This document shows positions 19,075 to 27,754 of a stretch of DNA of 64,000 nt, piece after piece (position 1 is the first letter of the stretch; each line of letters opens with the position of its first letter). The position numbers and the translations under genes are program-made. This DNA comes from Planctomycetota bacterium (GTDB lineage: Bacteria > Planctomycetota > PLA2 > JAEUHO01), in NCBI GenBank assembly GCA_028281445.1, contig JANQJW010000023.1, forward strand, positions 62,001 to 126,000, in the 5' to 3' direction. The notes beneath the pieces are model-generated. The model was not told where the DNA came from. It searched no databases and saw only the letters and a list, made by a program, of their open reading frames with translations.

Positions 19075-20040
19075 TCAGGTCGTGGGCGCAACTAGCTCAA
19101 ACAGGTCCCGCTCGCGCTTCTTGAGCATTGCGTCCCAGCACGGATGCATGCCCTGGCTTGTCCGGAAGCAGTGCCTGATGATCCCGCCGGACGACACGCC
19201 GCTGGGCAATTGCGTTAGTTTCGCCCGCTTTCGAAGAGCATCGACACCGAGCCCGCAGTCGGTCTTGTGCCGTTCCTCCCAGAGAGCTCTGATGATCTTG
19301 CTCTGCGCATCGCTGAACAGAAACCGCTTCGAGCCCCAGATGCATGTCCGGTAGTCCGATGCGAACTGCCAGGAGGCCGCGTCTCCGCGCGGCGACTTCG
19401 ACCGCTCCAGTTGTTCCAGCAACTGTTCAACGCTGCACCGCATCCGAACCGCCTCCAAGAGAGGGCGAAGCTCGTCCGCGCTCGAGAGGTCGAGCTCCTC
19501 GATCGCCCGCCGTGCAAGCGACGGTGCCTGTACGGGCCCGTAGTGCTCGTTCTCGAGTACCCAGAAGGTGGAACACGCGGCACGGAGGCAGGCGCTGCGC
19601 CGTTCCAGGTCCGCGCTGTCGTTGGCGTGCCCAGCCAGTAGCGCATGAACGAGCAACTCACATACATGCTCGGCGACGGCACGATGGAACGATGCCCACA
19701 GGTCTGCAGCTCCGGACGCTGGGCCGACCAGAGGGGCGACCGACTCGGGTCGAACTCTCGCCTGGCCGTCGTCTCCGGTTCGAAGTGAGACGAGCATCCT
19801 CTCGGCCGTCGATGTAAGCCGGGTGAAGTCAGCTTCGGGGATCGCCTCTTCGGACTCACGCAGGAGCTCTCCGGTCATCCGGTGAAGCTGGCTGAAGCCG
19901 GTCAGGCCCCGGGCGGCAAAGCCGGCCAGCAGCCCTACACGCTCAATGCCCGCGTACTGATCGAGATGCAACAACGAACTGCGGCGACCGGCCAGGTTCG
20001 CCCATGCAACTTCGGCTTCTCTTCGAGCGGTAGTTCCCAT
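19075..20040 (-). CDS. hypothetical protein with C-terminal winged-helix-like domain
   Basis: A 321-residue protein. The first 200 residues are helical and unrecognised. The C-terminal 100 residues, from FLFSDAQSKIIRALWEER through SSGGIIRHCFRTSQGMHPCW, look like a winged-helix domain. The ATG at 20040 has the SD GGGAGAG. It is divergent from the recombinase gene and next to the AlpA-like gene, so regulation of the element is a reasonable guess. Confidence 0.6.
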   Translation of the reverse strand: MGTTARREAEVAWANLAGRRSSLLHLDQYAGIERVGLLAGFAARGLTGFSQLHRMTGELLRESEEAIPEADFTRLTSTAERMLVSLRTGDDGQARVRPESVAPLVGPASGAADLWASFHRAVAEHVCELLVHALLAGHANDSADLERRSACLRAACSTFWVLENEHYGPVQAPSLARRAIEELDLSSADELRPLLEAVRMRCSVEQLLEQLERSKSPRGDAASWQFASDYRTCIWGSKRFLFSDAQSKIIRALWEERHKTDCGLGVDALRKRAKLTQLPSGVSSGGIIRHCFRTSQGMHPCWDAMLKKRERDLFELVAPTT

Positions 20041-20178
20041 GACACTCTCCCGCGGCTTGAGTACACACGCGTGGACTGCCGCCGAACCAAATACGGTATC
20101 CACCCTGACCGACAATCATCGACGAGCCAGTGATCCGCTGGACCGGACCTGCGTCCAGGGCGGTCCCCTACGCCAGGG

Positions 20179-20194
20179 TGTGCGGCGCCGCACA
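20179..20194. repeat. 16-bp palindrome upstream of the recombinase
   Basis: TGTGCGGCGCCGCACA is a perfect palindrome in the 344-base divergent intergenic region (20041-20384) between the winged-helix-like gene and the recombinase gene. It is a candidate operator. No other site was recognised in that region. Confidence 0.5.
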
Positions 20195-20384
20195 ATCCGT
20201 GCGTCTTTGGCGCACTGCGTGAAGTGAGCGCGAGTGCATCGTCGTTGCGCGCCACAGGCTCGGAAGTCTGAACACGATGCGCAGGAACTACTGACGACTC
20301 CTCAAGGCCGAGTGAGAGAAGCTCGATACGGATCAGCCAACCTCGTACACGAGCGGCAGTGATACTGGGATTGGAGCGATGCGG

Positions 20385-21302
20385 ATGAGGACCGTGGAAG
20401 GCCTGCAGCTCTTCATGCGCGGCTACTTTGCTGGCGGCGGCCGTAGCCGCCATACACAGAAGGCCTATGAGTGTGACCTCAAGCAGTTCGTTGCGCATGT
20501 CGGAGACGACACCTCGCTCGGTGATATCGATGTAGGCTCATTGGAGAACTGGGCATCCGCCCTTCGAGATGCTGAGTACTCACCGGCATCTCGTCGTCGG
20601 AAGTTCGCCTCGGTCCGGTGCTTCTTTCGATTCCTCGTTCGTCGCGGAGTACTGGCCGAGTCTCCATTCTCGACGTTCACGCTTAGGCTTCCGAGGCCGT
20701 CTCAGATGCCGAAGGCGCTGACCACTCTAGAAGCACGTGCGCTTCTGACGGTCGCTCGTCGTACCGTGACAGGACAGTCGTCAAAGCGATTCCTAGCGCA
20801 CCGGAACCGTGCGATAATCGAGATTCTGCTGTTCACCGGTCTGCGGGTCGGTGAGCTCGTGGCTCTCGACACCATGAGCGTACGTCCATTGGAGTCTTCT
20901 CTGTTTGTCCGGGGCAAAGGCGGTCGAGAACGTATCGCGCTACTTGTGGACGAGGAGTGCCGGAACGCGGTAGGCGCGTACGACGAACTCCGCCGGACGA
21001 TGAGCCCAGAGACCAAGACCTGGCTCCTCAATGCAAGAGGACACGCGCTCTCCACTCAGGGGGTTGCCCATGTTCTGAAGGGGTTGTCGCGACAAGCGGG
21101 CATCAAGCGTCGGGTCACACCGCACATGCTCCGTCACACGGCTGCCACTCTTCTCCTCCACCGAGGCGTAGACGTCCGGGTGGTGCAGGAGTTCCTTGGT
21201 CACGCCTCCATCGTGACGACGCAGCGATACACACACGTTACGCGTCAGCACCTACGTGAGACGCTGGAGAAGCGCTATAGATCGGATGCGTTTGGACTCT
21301 AG
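20385..21302 (+). CDS. tyrosine recombinase, XerC/XerD type
   Basis: About 305 residues with the full two-domain layout. The N-terminal SAM-like core-binding domain (about 1-95) opens with SRHTQKAYECDLKQF. The catalytic domain has Arg in LLFTGLRVGEL (R154), Lys in the GKGG hairpin (K179), HMLRH (H247, R250), LGHAS (H273) and the Tyr nucleophile in TTQRYTHV (Y282). All six catalytic residues are present, so it should be active. The ATG at 20385 is 8 bases from a GGAG; an ATG at 20379 is too close to it. Nearby excisionase- and AlpA-like genes and a tRNA-Leu 3' fragment at 41758 fit an integrase of an element, although a Xer-like housekeeping enzyme cannot be excluded. Confidence 0.9.
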   Translation: MRTVEGLQLFMRGYFAGGGRSRHTQKAYECDLKQFVAHVGDDTSLGDIDVGSLENWASALRDAEYSPASRRRKFASVRCFFRFLVRRGVLAESPFSTFTLRLPRPSQMPKALTTLEARALLTVARRTVTGQSSKRFLAHRNRAIIEILLFTGLRVGELVALDTMSVRPLESSLFVRGKGGRERIALLVDEECRNAVGAYDELRRTMSPETKTWLLNARGHALSTQGVAHVLKGLSRQAGIKRRVTPHMLRHTAATLLLHRGVDVRVVQEFLGHASIVTTQRYTHVTRQHLRETLEKRYRSDAFGL

Positions 21303-21325
21303 TGAGCCTCCCGGCACCAAGTAGC

Positions 21326-21342
21326 GATAACTAGGGATTATC
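21326..21342 (+). promoter_or_regulatory. 17-bp site GATAA-N7-TTATC upstream of the PLP enzyme gene
   Basis: GATAACTAGGGATTATC ends 5 bases before the ATG of the PLP-enzyme gene. The arms GATAA and TTATC form a dyad with a 7-base spacer. An identical copy, inverted, stands in front of the convergent gene at the other end of the cassette. The GATTAT half lies 6 bases before the ATG, where a -10 element of a leaderless transcript would sit, and no SD is visible. It is an operator, a promoter, or the end of a mobile cassette. Confidence 0.7.
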
Positions 21343-21347
21343 CGCTC

Positions 21348-22247
21348 ATGGTGGGCCGCCCGCCTCCGCTTCTCATACCGGTCGAGACGCCGGTTCACCA
21401 CGCTACCGGGTTGGAAGAGCGCGTGGGCATCGGTCTTGTCCTCAAGATGGAAGGAGCTTCGCCAACCGGCACCCACAAGTTCCGAGCGGCACAGGCGGCT
21501 TTCCGAGAGGCGATTCGCATGCAGGCTCCCGGAGTGGTCGCGGCGAGTTGCGGCAGCTACGCAGTGGCGCTCGCATGGATCGCCGAGCGATTGGGTATGC
21601 ACGCGCAACTGATGCTCCCCGAGTACTCCGACGCGCTCATACGAGACTCGGACCTCGTGCGAGTCTTCCGGCGTGCGCCGACGTATGAAGACGCGGTCTC
21701 CGACGCACGTGCTGAGGCTCGTCGTTCTGGGTTTCTTGACGTCACTCCTCACGACAAGGTGCGAGCTTCGATCCGACGGGCCTATCGGGATGTTTGGATG
21801 GAACTGTCGGCTGAATTGCGACGAAACACTGATGCCGTAGTTGTCCCAGTCGGAAACGGCACCACGTTGTGCGGAATCTATGAGGCGGTCGCTCTCGATC
21901 GCACCGTGGATCTTCCTCGGATCTACGCCGCCGGTGTTGGGGGAAACGCCATATTCGGTGAGCTTGAGAGCAAGCGCGATCTAGCCTTTGAGGCCCTGTA
22001 CGGAGTTCAACCACTCGACGAGGCAGGTGTTCGTGACGCCCTTGCGGCCACCGGCGGGGCAGCTGTGAAGTGCCACCCGGAGGCCATTCTCGATGCACGC
22101 ATCGAGCTCCAAGGGACAGAGGGCATTGACTGCTACTTGCCAAGTGCGGTGGCTGTCGCAGCAGCCTTGTGGCTTGCGGAGAAGGGACGACTCAGCGCTC
22201 GTCGCAAGGCGGTAGTCGTTCTCACTAGCGGCAACGAGAGGGCCTAG
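21348..22247 (+). CDS. PLP-dependent fold-type II enzyme (threonine synthase/cysteine synthase-like)
   Basis: A 299-residue enzyme. SPTGTHKFRAA holds the Schiff-base Lys (K44). A serine/glycine loop follows (AASCGSYAVALAWIAE), then the phosphate-binding loop VPVGNGTT and a C-terminal TSGNERA. The order is that of threonine synthase, cysteine synthase and diaminopropionate lyase relatives, all acting by beta-elimination or replacement on amino acids in the cytoplasm. It is shorter than most threonine synthases and lacks their N-terminal domain. It is followed 5 bases later by an ATP-grasp ligase gene, which suggests that it makes an unusual amino acid for that ligase. There is no clear SD; the start sits just after a 17-bp conserved site. 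Confidence 0.85.
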   Translation: MVGRPPPLLIPVETPVHHATGLEERVGIGLVLKMEGASPTGTHKFRAAQAAFREAIRMQAPGVVAASCGSYAVALAWIAERLGMHAQLMLPEYSDALIRDSDLVRVFRRAPTYEDAVSDARAEARRSGFLDVTPHDKVRASIRRAYRDVWMELSAELRRNTDAVVVPVGNGTTLCGIYEAVALDRTVDLPRIYAAGVGGNAIFGELESKRDLAFEALYGVQPLDEAGVRDALAATGGAAVKCHPEAILDARIELQGTEGIDCYLPSAVAVAAALWLAEKGRLSARRKAVVVLTSGNERA

Positions 22248-22252
22248 CGCAG

Positions 22253-23239
22253 ATGCGCGTTGCACTTGTCTACGATACGGTACCTTCGAATTTCCCCAGT
22301 GACGGACCGCCCGACATTTTCATGGAGATCGAAGGTGTAGAGGTAGTAGAGGAGCTTAGGGCCGGCCTTGAGCGCAAGGGCCACTCAGTAACCCTAGTAG
22401 ACGTGAATGACGACATTGTTCGTTCGCTCAGCGCCCTGGTCCACAGCGTGGATGTTGCGTTTAACTACTCCGTGGGATTCGGAAGCAGGTCGAGGGAAGT
22501 CCTGGTGCCTTCGCTCTGCCAACTCCTTGGGATTCCACATACAGGCGCCGACGCGATGGGGCTCGCGCTGATGTCTGACAAGCACGCCACGAAACTCATA
22601 GCACGTGAGGAGGGCATTCCTACACCAGATTGGGTTGTTGCTCGGAGTGGGGTGACTCTGGAGAAGGAGCACGCCCCGAGCCATCACGTCATCGCGAAGC
22701 CAATGTTCGAGGGATCTAGTATCGGCGTTGTCGGGCCAATCGATACGATCGAGGACGCTAGGTGGCCGCACCTCATTGCTTCGCTTGTGAGGGAGTATGA
22801 GCAGCCGATCCTCGTTGAGGACTTCATAGCAGGATACGAGATCACGATGCCCGTTCTGTGTAGCGACGAGCGATCACTTCTCCCACCGTTGGCCCTGATC
22901 TTGGATGGCTCCCTTGCGATGGGGAATGACGTATTCAGCGGCGCAGCAAAAGCGAGAGTGGACGTAGACACTTGGTCGCCCGAATTGCCCGTTTCTGGGG
23001 CCGTGGCTCGACAGATATGTGAGATGAGCATGCGTCTGTTCCGCGCGCTAGGGTGTCGCGACTACGCACGATTCGATTTCAGGGTCAGCGAAGAAGGCGA
23101 TCCATACCTGCTTGAGGCCAACGCCGTGCCCAGTCTGACTGCTCGAAGCGGAGCATTTGCAGTTGCTGGGCAGCAGATCTCATGGTCGCTTGACGACATC
23201 GTTGAGTTCGTTTGTCTGCGAGCCTTGGAGCGATCTTGA
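22253..23239 (+). CDS. ATP-grasp ligase, D-Ala-D-Ala ligase-like
   Basis: A 328-residue protein with the ATP-grasp layout of D-alanine-D-alanine ligases: an N-terminal Rossmann-like domain (MRVALVYD), LGIPHTGADAMGLALMSDK, the ATP-binding strand VIAKPMFEGSSIGV, an acidic turn VEDFIAGYE, and the metal-binding DFRVSEEGDPYLLEANAVP. These enzymes join two amino acids through an acyl phosphate. Its pairing with an amino-acid-forming PLP enzyme, away from any cell-wall genes, argues for a dipeptide-like small molecule rather than peptidoglycan. It is probably co-transcribed with the PLP gene (5-base gap). Its stop is 1 base from that of the convergent STAND gene. Confidence 0.85.
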   Translation: MRVALVYDTVPSNFPSDGPPDIFMEIEGVEVVEELRAGLERKGHSVTLVDVNDDIVRSLSALVHSVDVAFNYSVGFGSRSREVLVPSLCQLLGIPHTGADAMGLALMSDKHATKLIAREEGIPTPDWVVARSGVTLEKEHAPSHHVIAKPMFEGSSIGVVGPIDTIEDARWPHLIASLVREYEQPILVEDFIAGYEITMPVLCSDERSLLPPLALILDGSLAMGNDVFSGAAKARVDVDTWSPELPVSGAVARQICEMSMRLFRALGCRDYARFDFRVSEEGDPYLLEANAVPSLTARSGAFAVAGQQISWSLDDIVEFVCLRALERS

Positions 23240-23240
23240 G

Positions 23241-25670
23241 TTACTCCCAGAACCAGAGATCCGCAAACTCGTAGTCCATCTCCCGAAAGGACCAAGCATC
23301 GCGGCGACCAGTCCGTTCCAATAGTCCTAGGGCGTGTTCCAGCGCGCTACTCAAGCGGCCACCGGCAGCGACCAGAAGCCGCGCCCTGCGCGCGACCTTC
23401 ATCTCTAGCCATGGATTGCCCCGCATTGGCACACTGAGTCTGATGAGTTGGCGAGCCTCGGCTTGCCTGTCCGCCAGGTGAAGTGCCCAGCCCGCCGTGC
23501 AGCGTATCGCCTCGCTTAGTATTGGCTCCGCTTGCGCATCAACCTGTCGATCAAGCTCTAGGAGTTCGTCAAGACCCGCCGGCGCGCCATGATGCAGGAC
23601 CCGAACGATCAAGGAGTTGAGTCTTGCGCACAGTGCTTCGAATGTTGAAGGACTGGTTTCGCGGGCGAGCCGAAACAGGCTAGAGGCGTGATCGTAGTCA
23701 CCGCGCGCTAGTGCGCAGAGGCCTAAGTCATTGTACGCGTAGCAAACGCGGTAGGAGCCCTGCCTGTCGAACGCTGCTACGCATGACTCGAACCCCAGTA
23801 CAGCTCGATCCAACTCCCCGAGCACGGCGATGTTGTGCGTCAGCTCCCAGTGCAGATGCGGGCTCGTCTTCTCGTCCAGCTCCTCCCGGGCTCGCTCCAG
23901 GCGCCCAACGCACAAGTCGGGCGGGTAGAACATGTTCATGCGCTTGGCCAGCTGAACTCTAGCCTCGACATCACTCAATAGGATTGGAGAGCGGTGTGCC
24001 TTTCGGTACTGCTTGCGCGCGCGTTTCCAGTCGCCAGCCGTGTAGAGCATCGACGATAACGAAGCACGCGCCTCGAACAGATCCTGATCCGAAAGCGAAT
24101 CACCATGCGAGCGTAGTAGGAACTCCAGGGTACCTATCCCGGTCGCATTGTCCTGGCCCATGTACTGAGCGCGGCTCAGTTCAAGCAAGGCCCTCGCTCG
24201 GATGTCTTGCGGGGCAGTTCCTCGTGCTAGGGGAGCTAGGCACTCGATCGCCACCAGAAACTGGCCAGCTCGAACCCTCGAGGCGCCTTCGGCAAGAAGC
24301 ATTCGATCGTGCAGCTCTGGATGCACGTCGGGCATGAGTGCTACAAGTTCGGCCGCTTCGGAGAATCTGTTGGCAGCTTCGTCATGACTGAGTGCGCGTT
24401 GGCTATCTGCAGCAGCTCGTTGGATGAACTCGATGGCATCCTCGAGAAGTCCGCCGTGGACGCAGTGTCGAAAGAGAACGTAGCTATCTCGTCTAGATTC
24501 GGGTTGCCCCTTCAGGAACAGAGCAATGGCGCGATGATGTCGCTGTGCGAGAGATGGCCCCAGTTCCTCGTACAGATGATCGCGAACAGTCTCGTGGGAG
24601 AATCGGTGTCTGTCGCTCAACTCACGCACAAGCTGATGGCTGTGTTCGAGCTCCTTTAGTGCCTCCAGCGTCTCTAGCATCTCCAGCTTCGTGGCTGCCG
24701 CGACGGGAGGAGGAGCAAACTCAAATCCGACTACCGATGCGACGTCCGCAACACTGCGCAGTCTCTTCGAAAGGCGATCCAATCGATGCTCAAGGAGTCG
24801 TGCGAGTGACGTGGGGATTGTCGCGAGCGTATCCACTTGGAGCCCCTCGGGCGTCCACTCGACGTGTCTAGCCAACTCCGCGAGGTAGAGAGGGTTCCCA
24901 CCACTCTTGCGGTGCAACAAGGCTGCCGCGCTTCGTTCGTCATGTTCAGACACGCGGTGTCGTGAGATGTACTCACGAACTTGCTCCAAGTCGAAGGGTG
25001 CAAACTCAAGCTCGCCAAAGTAGAGATGATGCTTGAGGTGGAACATCACTTCGGCGATCTTGGCACGATCAATGTCCGTTCGACTTTCGACGTACGTCGG
25101 GTCATAGGTGAGAATGAACGAGAGCCCAGGCGGGGCTGCGGTTGCCAACTGCAGGAGGATCGTGAGGCTCGAGAAGTCGTACCTCTCAACGTTGGTAAGT
25201 ACGAGCACTACTGGCTTGCGGCGTACGATGCGCTGAAGTACGGCGCCCATCTTCATGGCGATGTCCCGAGGATCTGAGATGACCCGCTTGCTAGGCACCC
25301 GCCAACTCTTGTACGTAGAAACAACTCGATGCGCAAAGGGGCCCAGGATGGGAACTAGCTGCAATAGATCGGCGCCGGCGTCAATCGCGAGTTCCTTGAG
25401 AAACGACCGCCGTTCGGCAGCATCGATGATCCCAGCCAGCGCCATAGCGATCGGGTGGTAGGCGCTCCGAAGCGGGTCATGCTCTCCACGCAGCAGGATC
25501 CCGTCGAGAACCTGTACTGCCGGCTCGACGATCTGTCCGATGGCAGTCCTCTTCCCCAGACCTATCTCGCCGACGAGCGACGTTCTCAAGCCGTGACGGC
25601 TCCCCAGACGATGCGCGGCCTCGCGCAAGGCTTTGCTAGCTGCAGTTTCAACGTAGGGAGAGTCGCGCAT
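23241..25670 (-). CDS. degenerate STAND NTPase with TPR repeats (putative regulator)
   Basis: An 809-residue protein with an AAA_16-type NTPase region (about 25-330) and a helical TPR-like array from about 400 to the end. It looks like the sensor half of LAL/MalT-type regulators, but I see no helix-turn-helix at either end. The P-loop reads GEIGLGKRTA, with Arg where Ser or Thr normally follows the Lys, and the Walker B strand VVLVLTNVERY lacks the usual Asp pair, so ATP hydrolysis may be lost. It is convergent with the PLP/ATP-grasp pair, and its upstream region carries the same 17-bp site as theirs, implying co-regulation. Confidence 0.75.
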   Translation of the reverse strand: MRDSPYVETAASKALREAAHRLGSRHGLRTSLVGEIGLGKRTAIGQIVEPAVQVLDGILLRGEHDPLRSAYHPIAMALAGIIDAAERRSFLKELAIDAGADLLQLVPILGPFAHRVVSTYKSWRVPSKRVISDPRDIAMKMGAVLQRIVRRKPVVLVLTNVERYDFSSLTILLQLATAAPPGLSFILTYDPTYVESRTDIDRAKIAEVMFHLKHHLYFGELEFAPFDLEQVREYISRHRVSEHDERSAAALLHRKSGGNPLYLAELARHVEWTPEGLQVDTLATIPTSLARLLEHRLDRLSKRLRSVADVASVVGFEFAPPPVAAATKLEMLETLEALKELEHSHQLVRELSDRHRFSHETVRDHLYEELGPSLAQRHHRAIALFLKGQPESRRDSYVLFRHCVHGGLLEDAIEFIQRAAADSQRALSHDEAANRFSEAAELVALMPDVHPELHDRMLLAEGASRVRAGQFLVAIECLAPLARGTAPQDIRARALLELSRAQYMGQDNATGIGTLEFLLRSHGDSLSDQDLFEARASLSSMLYTAGDWKRARKQYRKAHRSPILLSDVEARVQLAKRMNMFYPPDLCVGRLERAREELDEKTSPHLHWELTHNIAVLGELDRAVLGFESCVAAFDRQGSYRVCYAYNDLGLCALARGDYDHASSLFRLARETSPSTFEALCARLNSLIVRVLHHGAPAGLDELLELDRQVDAQAEPILSEAIRCTAGWALHLADRQAEARQLIRLSVPMRGNPWLEMKVARRARLLVAAGGRLSSALEHALGLLERTGRRDAWSFREMDYEFADLWFWE

Positions 25671-25693
25671 GGGTTGCCTGGGAACCCTCTACA

Positions 25694-25710
25694 GATAATC
25701 CCTAGTTATC
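25694..25710 (-). promoter_or_regulatory. second 17-bp GATAA-N7-TTATC site, upstream of the STAND gene
   Basis: On the minus strand this is GATAACTAGGGATTATC, identical over 17 bases to the site at 21326-21342 and in the same orientation relative to the gene it precedes. It ends 24 bases before the ATG at 25670. The two copies bracket the cassette as inverted repeats. Confidence 0.7.
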
Positions 25711-26250
25711 CGCAGTTGCGGCTCGGTCGTCGCTGAAACACTTCTGGTCACTCCCCTGTAGCCTGTCTCCGCTAGGCCGCCAACCGAGTGCCAGTCTATG
25801 CCATGACGGGGGCCGAATCGAGTCGTGCCCTTGAGGGGGCACGCAGCCGACCAATCGCAGAGGTCAACCGGGTCCGACGGGGCTCGTCGTGTGCGGTTGG
25901 AGCGAGTGCGGTCGCCTGCCGGAGAAGACGCGCGGCGCGATCGAGATCGAAGCGGAGCAAGGCCGCCCAGGCTAAAGCCGAGCTTCACGTCCGGCGTGCA
26001 GAGCAGACCGTGGCGGTCGACCTAGGCGAAGTCAAGGAACGTGCGCCGGACCGTTCGTGCGGCTCCGTGGCGGGCGTGAGAGATCACCCTCGTTTCCCTT
26101 TCTGGCTAAGGCGGCTTGCCCGGTGTGCCCGGTGCCCGCTGGCACACGGCGCCGCCCTCGGCTCGACCTGGGTGTGTGCACATGGGCATGCGCCCTGCCC
26201 AAACGGAGCGCGGAGTGGAAAGCCGCGCGGTCCACGAGAGGGAGACTGCC
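25711..26250. other. gene-free stretch upstream of the Cys-rich protein
   Basis: About 540 bases separate the divergent STAND gene and the Cys-rich protein gene. Open frames on both strands are Arg/Ser/Pro-rich shadows without ribosome binding sites. The promoters of both neighbours should lie here; I could not place a specific motif beyond the 17-bp site at its left edge. Confidence 0.5.
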
Positions 26251-26616
26251 ATGGCGGAGTATTACCAGTTCGACGACAAGGAGATCCAGGACGCACTTGA
26301 GGCCGCGGCCAGCCAGTACGACGACGACCCCGTCGCCGCACTGCAGAAGAGCGGCGACGCGGCATTGATGGACGACGGGCACCTAGTTACGGCGGGTGGG
26401 TGCATCACCGTCACCGTCGAGGACCACAAGGTGTGCGTCAAGCTCCCCCTCGGTCTAGGGAAGCGCTGCCTTCGCCTGCCGACTTGGGTTCCGAACGGCG
26501 CGAAGGCCGAGGCGTGCATCTACATCTGCACGACGTGGGGAATCCCCACGGGCGTGCGCCTAGTCATTCGCGTGAACGGGAAGGTCGTGCTGGAGAAGAA
26601 GTTCGGCAGATGCTGA
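26251..26616 (+). CDS. small Cys-rich protein with double-glycine leader-like N-terminus
   Basis: 121 residues. Residues 1-50 are acidic and helical, ending in DDGHLVTAGG; residues 51-121 are basic, beta-rich and hold all six Cys (51, 62, 73, 89, 93, 121). A Gly-Gly at 49-50 directly before a Cys-rich basic segment is the layout of GG-leader bacteriocins and NHLP-type precursors, but no PCAT transporter or maturation enzyme is adjacent. The ATG at 26251 follows the SD GAGGGAGA. Alternatively it is a structured secreted or cytoplasmic orphan with disulfides or a metal site. It may be a target of the neighbouring sigma factors. Confidence 0.65.
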   Translation: MAEYYQFDDKEIQDALEAAASQYDDDPVAALQKSGDAALMDDGHLVTAGGCITVTVEDHKVCVKLPLGLGKRCLRLPTWVPNGAKAEACIYICTTWGIPTGVRLVIRVNGKVVLEKKFGRC

Positions 26617-26969
26617 TCCCAATGCTCCGGTCGGCGCGCCCGTACCGTCGACCGGACACGCCTTCCGACACGAGGGCAGTGAGCCGACGGGCCGCCGCCC
26701 TACATCCGCCGCTCTGCCTGGCGGATCTAGCTCTTTTCGTCCACACAGGGAACAGCAGCGCGCTCCCCCGGCGGAATTCAGGCGACTCGAGCGGCGTGGT
26801 CTTCGCAGTCATGGTTCCCGTTCTCTCCGGACACGTGCCGCCAGAGGTTGGTACCGCGCGACCTCTCAACCATTCAACGAAGTTGGGCCGCGCCCTCCCA
26901 GTGCGTGGTCATGCGCGGAGTGGCTTGGTGGTGGGGCTGTTGCGACCCTCTCCACTCTCGTCGTCTGCC
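26617..26969. other. convergent intergenic stretch
   Basis: 353 bases between the convergent 3' ends of the Cys-rich protein gene and a sigma factor gene. No gene, strong hairpin or repeat was recognised. Confidence 0.5.
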
Positions 26970-27713
26970 TCACCGATCTTGCGGCGGTCCCCGATCCTTG
27001 AAGAAGCGCTGCGTGTACGTCTCGATCAGGCGCACCTCTTCTTCATAGTCCTTCAAGTTGCGAACTGTCTCCGCGACCTCGGGGCGTGCTTCCTGAGCGA
27101 ACATCTTGATGCATCTGTGTTTCGCCAGCGTGATCGCGTCTTCGTTCAGGCCGCTCCGGAGAGCAAGCTCGGCGTTCGAGCGGGTCGGGTCGTCGATGAG
27201 GAGCGCCCCGACAGCCGCATTCGTAGGGCTGCGTCTTCGCACACGATCGACAGTGTTGACGAGAACGCAGCGCATCCAGCTCTCGTTGTCCTTCTCGTCA
27301 AGGGCGGCGTCATTCCCGGGAATCTCGCCCTGCGTGTCGAGGGATCGGATGCCCGATCCGGGCGCGCGCTTCTGGGCGCGCTGTGCCCGTATGTAGTCGC
27401 GCGTGAAGCGCTTGATCAGCACGAACACGAAACCTCGGAATGTGCCGAACTCTTCACTGGCAGCGTGGAACCAGTCCCGCTCGAGACACTTCGCGATGAA
27501 GGCCTGCACGACGTCCTCGGCTTGGTCGGAGCGGACGGCCCCTCCGCCGAGTGCCGCGATGCGTCTACGAGCAATGCTCTGCATCGCCGGTTCGTACTTC
27601 CGCATCAGGTGGGTCCAGGCCTGTTCCCAGTCCCCGAGTTCCGGCTCATCCCGCGGTCGTTTCCCCCGCAGATTGCGTACTTGGCTCCAATGCGTGCTGC
27701 TGAAGTCGAGCAC
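26970..27713 (-). CDS. ECF-like RNA polymerase sigma factor
   Basis: About 247 residues. The N-terminal part (DFSSTHWSQV, then AWTHLMRKYEPAMQSIARR) and AEDVVQAFIAKCLERDWF resemble sigma region 2 of planctomycete-type ECF factors; GTFRGFVFVLIKRFTRDYIR follows. The C-terminal part has a helix-turn-helix-like stretch (SNAELALRSGLNEDAITLAKHR) for -35 recognition. It would direct RNA polymerase to a small regulon. The GTG at 27713 has a GGGAG SD; an ATG at 27809 is in frame, but the DNA in between forms a strong nested hairpin and encodes no domain sequence. It is divergent from a second sigma gene. Confidence 0.75.
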   Translation of the reverse strand: MLDFSSTHWSQVRNLRGKRPRDEPELGDWEQAWTHLMRKYEPAMQSIARRRIAALGGGAVRSDQAEDVVQAFIAKCLERDWFHAASEEFGTFRGFVFVLIKRFTRDYIRAQRAQKRAPGSGIRSLDTQGEIPGNDAALDEKDNESWMRCVLVNTVDRVRRRSPTNAAVGALLIDDPTRSNAELALRSGLNEDAITLAKHRCIKMFAQEARPEVAETVRNLKDYEEEVRLIETYTQRFFKDRGPPQDR

Positions 27714-27754
27714 AGGCCGAACTCCCGAGAACGGTGCCCCGACATCGTACAGCG

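Noticed and set aside
21307..21319. A stretch resembling the tRNA-Leu 3' end (CCTCCCGGCACCA) just after the recombinase gene
   Set aside because: It matches the tRNA end only over about 12 bases with one extra C and lacks the T arm, so it is too short to call an att site; it is mentioned because it lies next to the recombinase.
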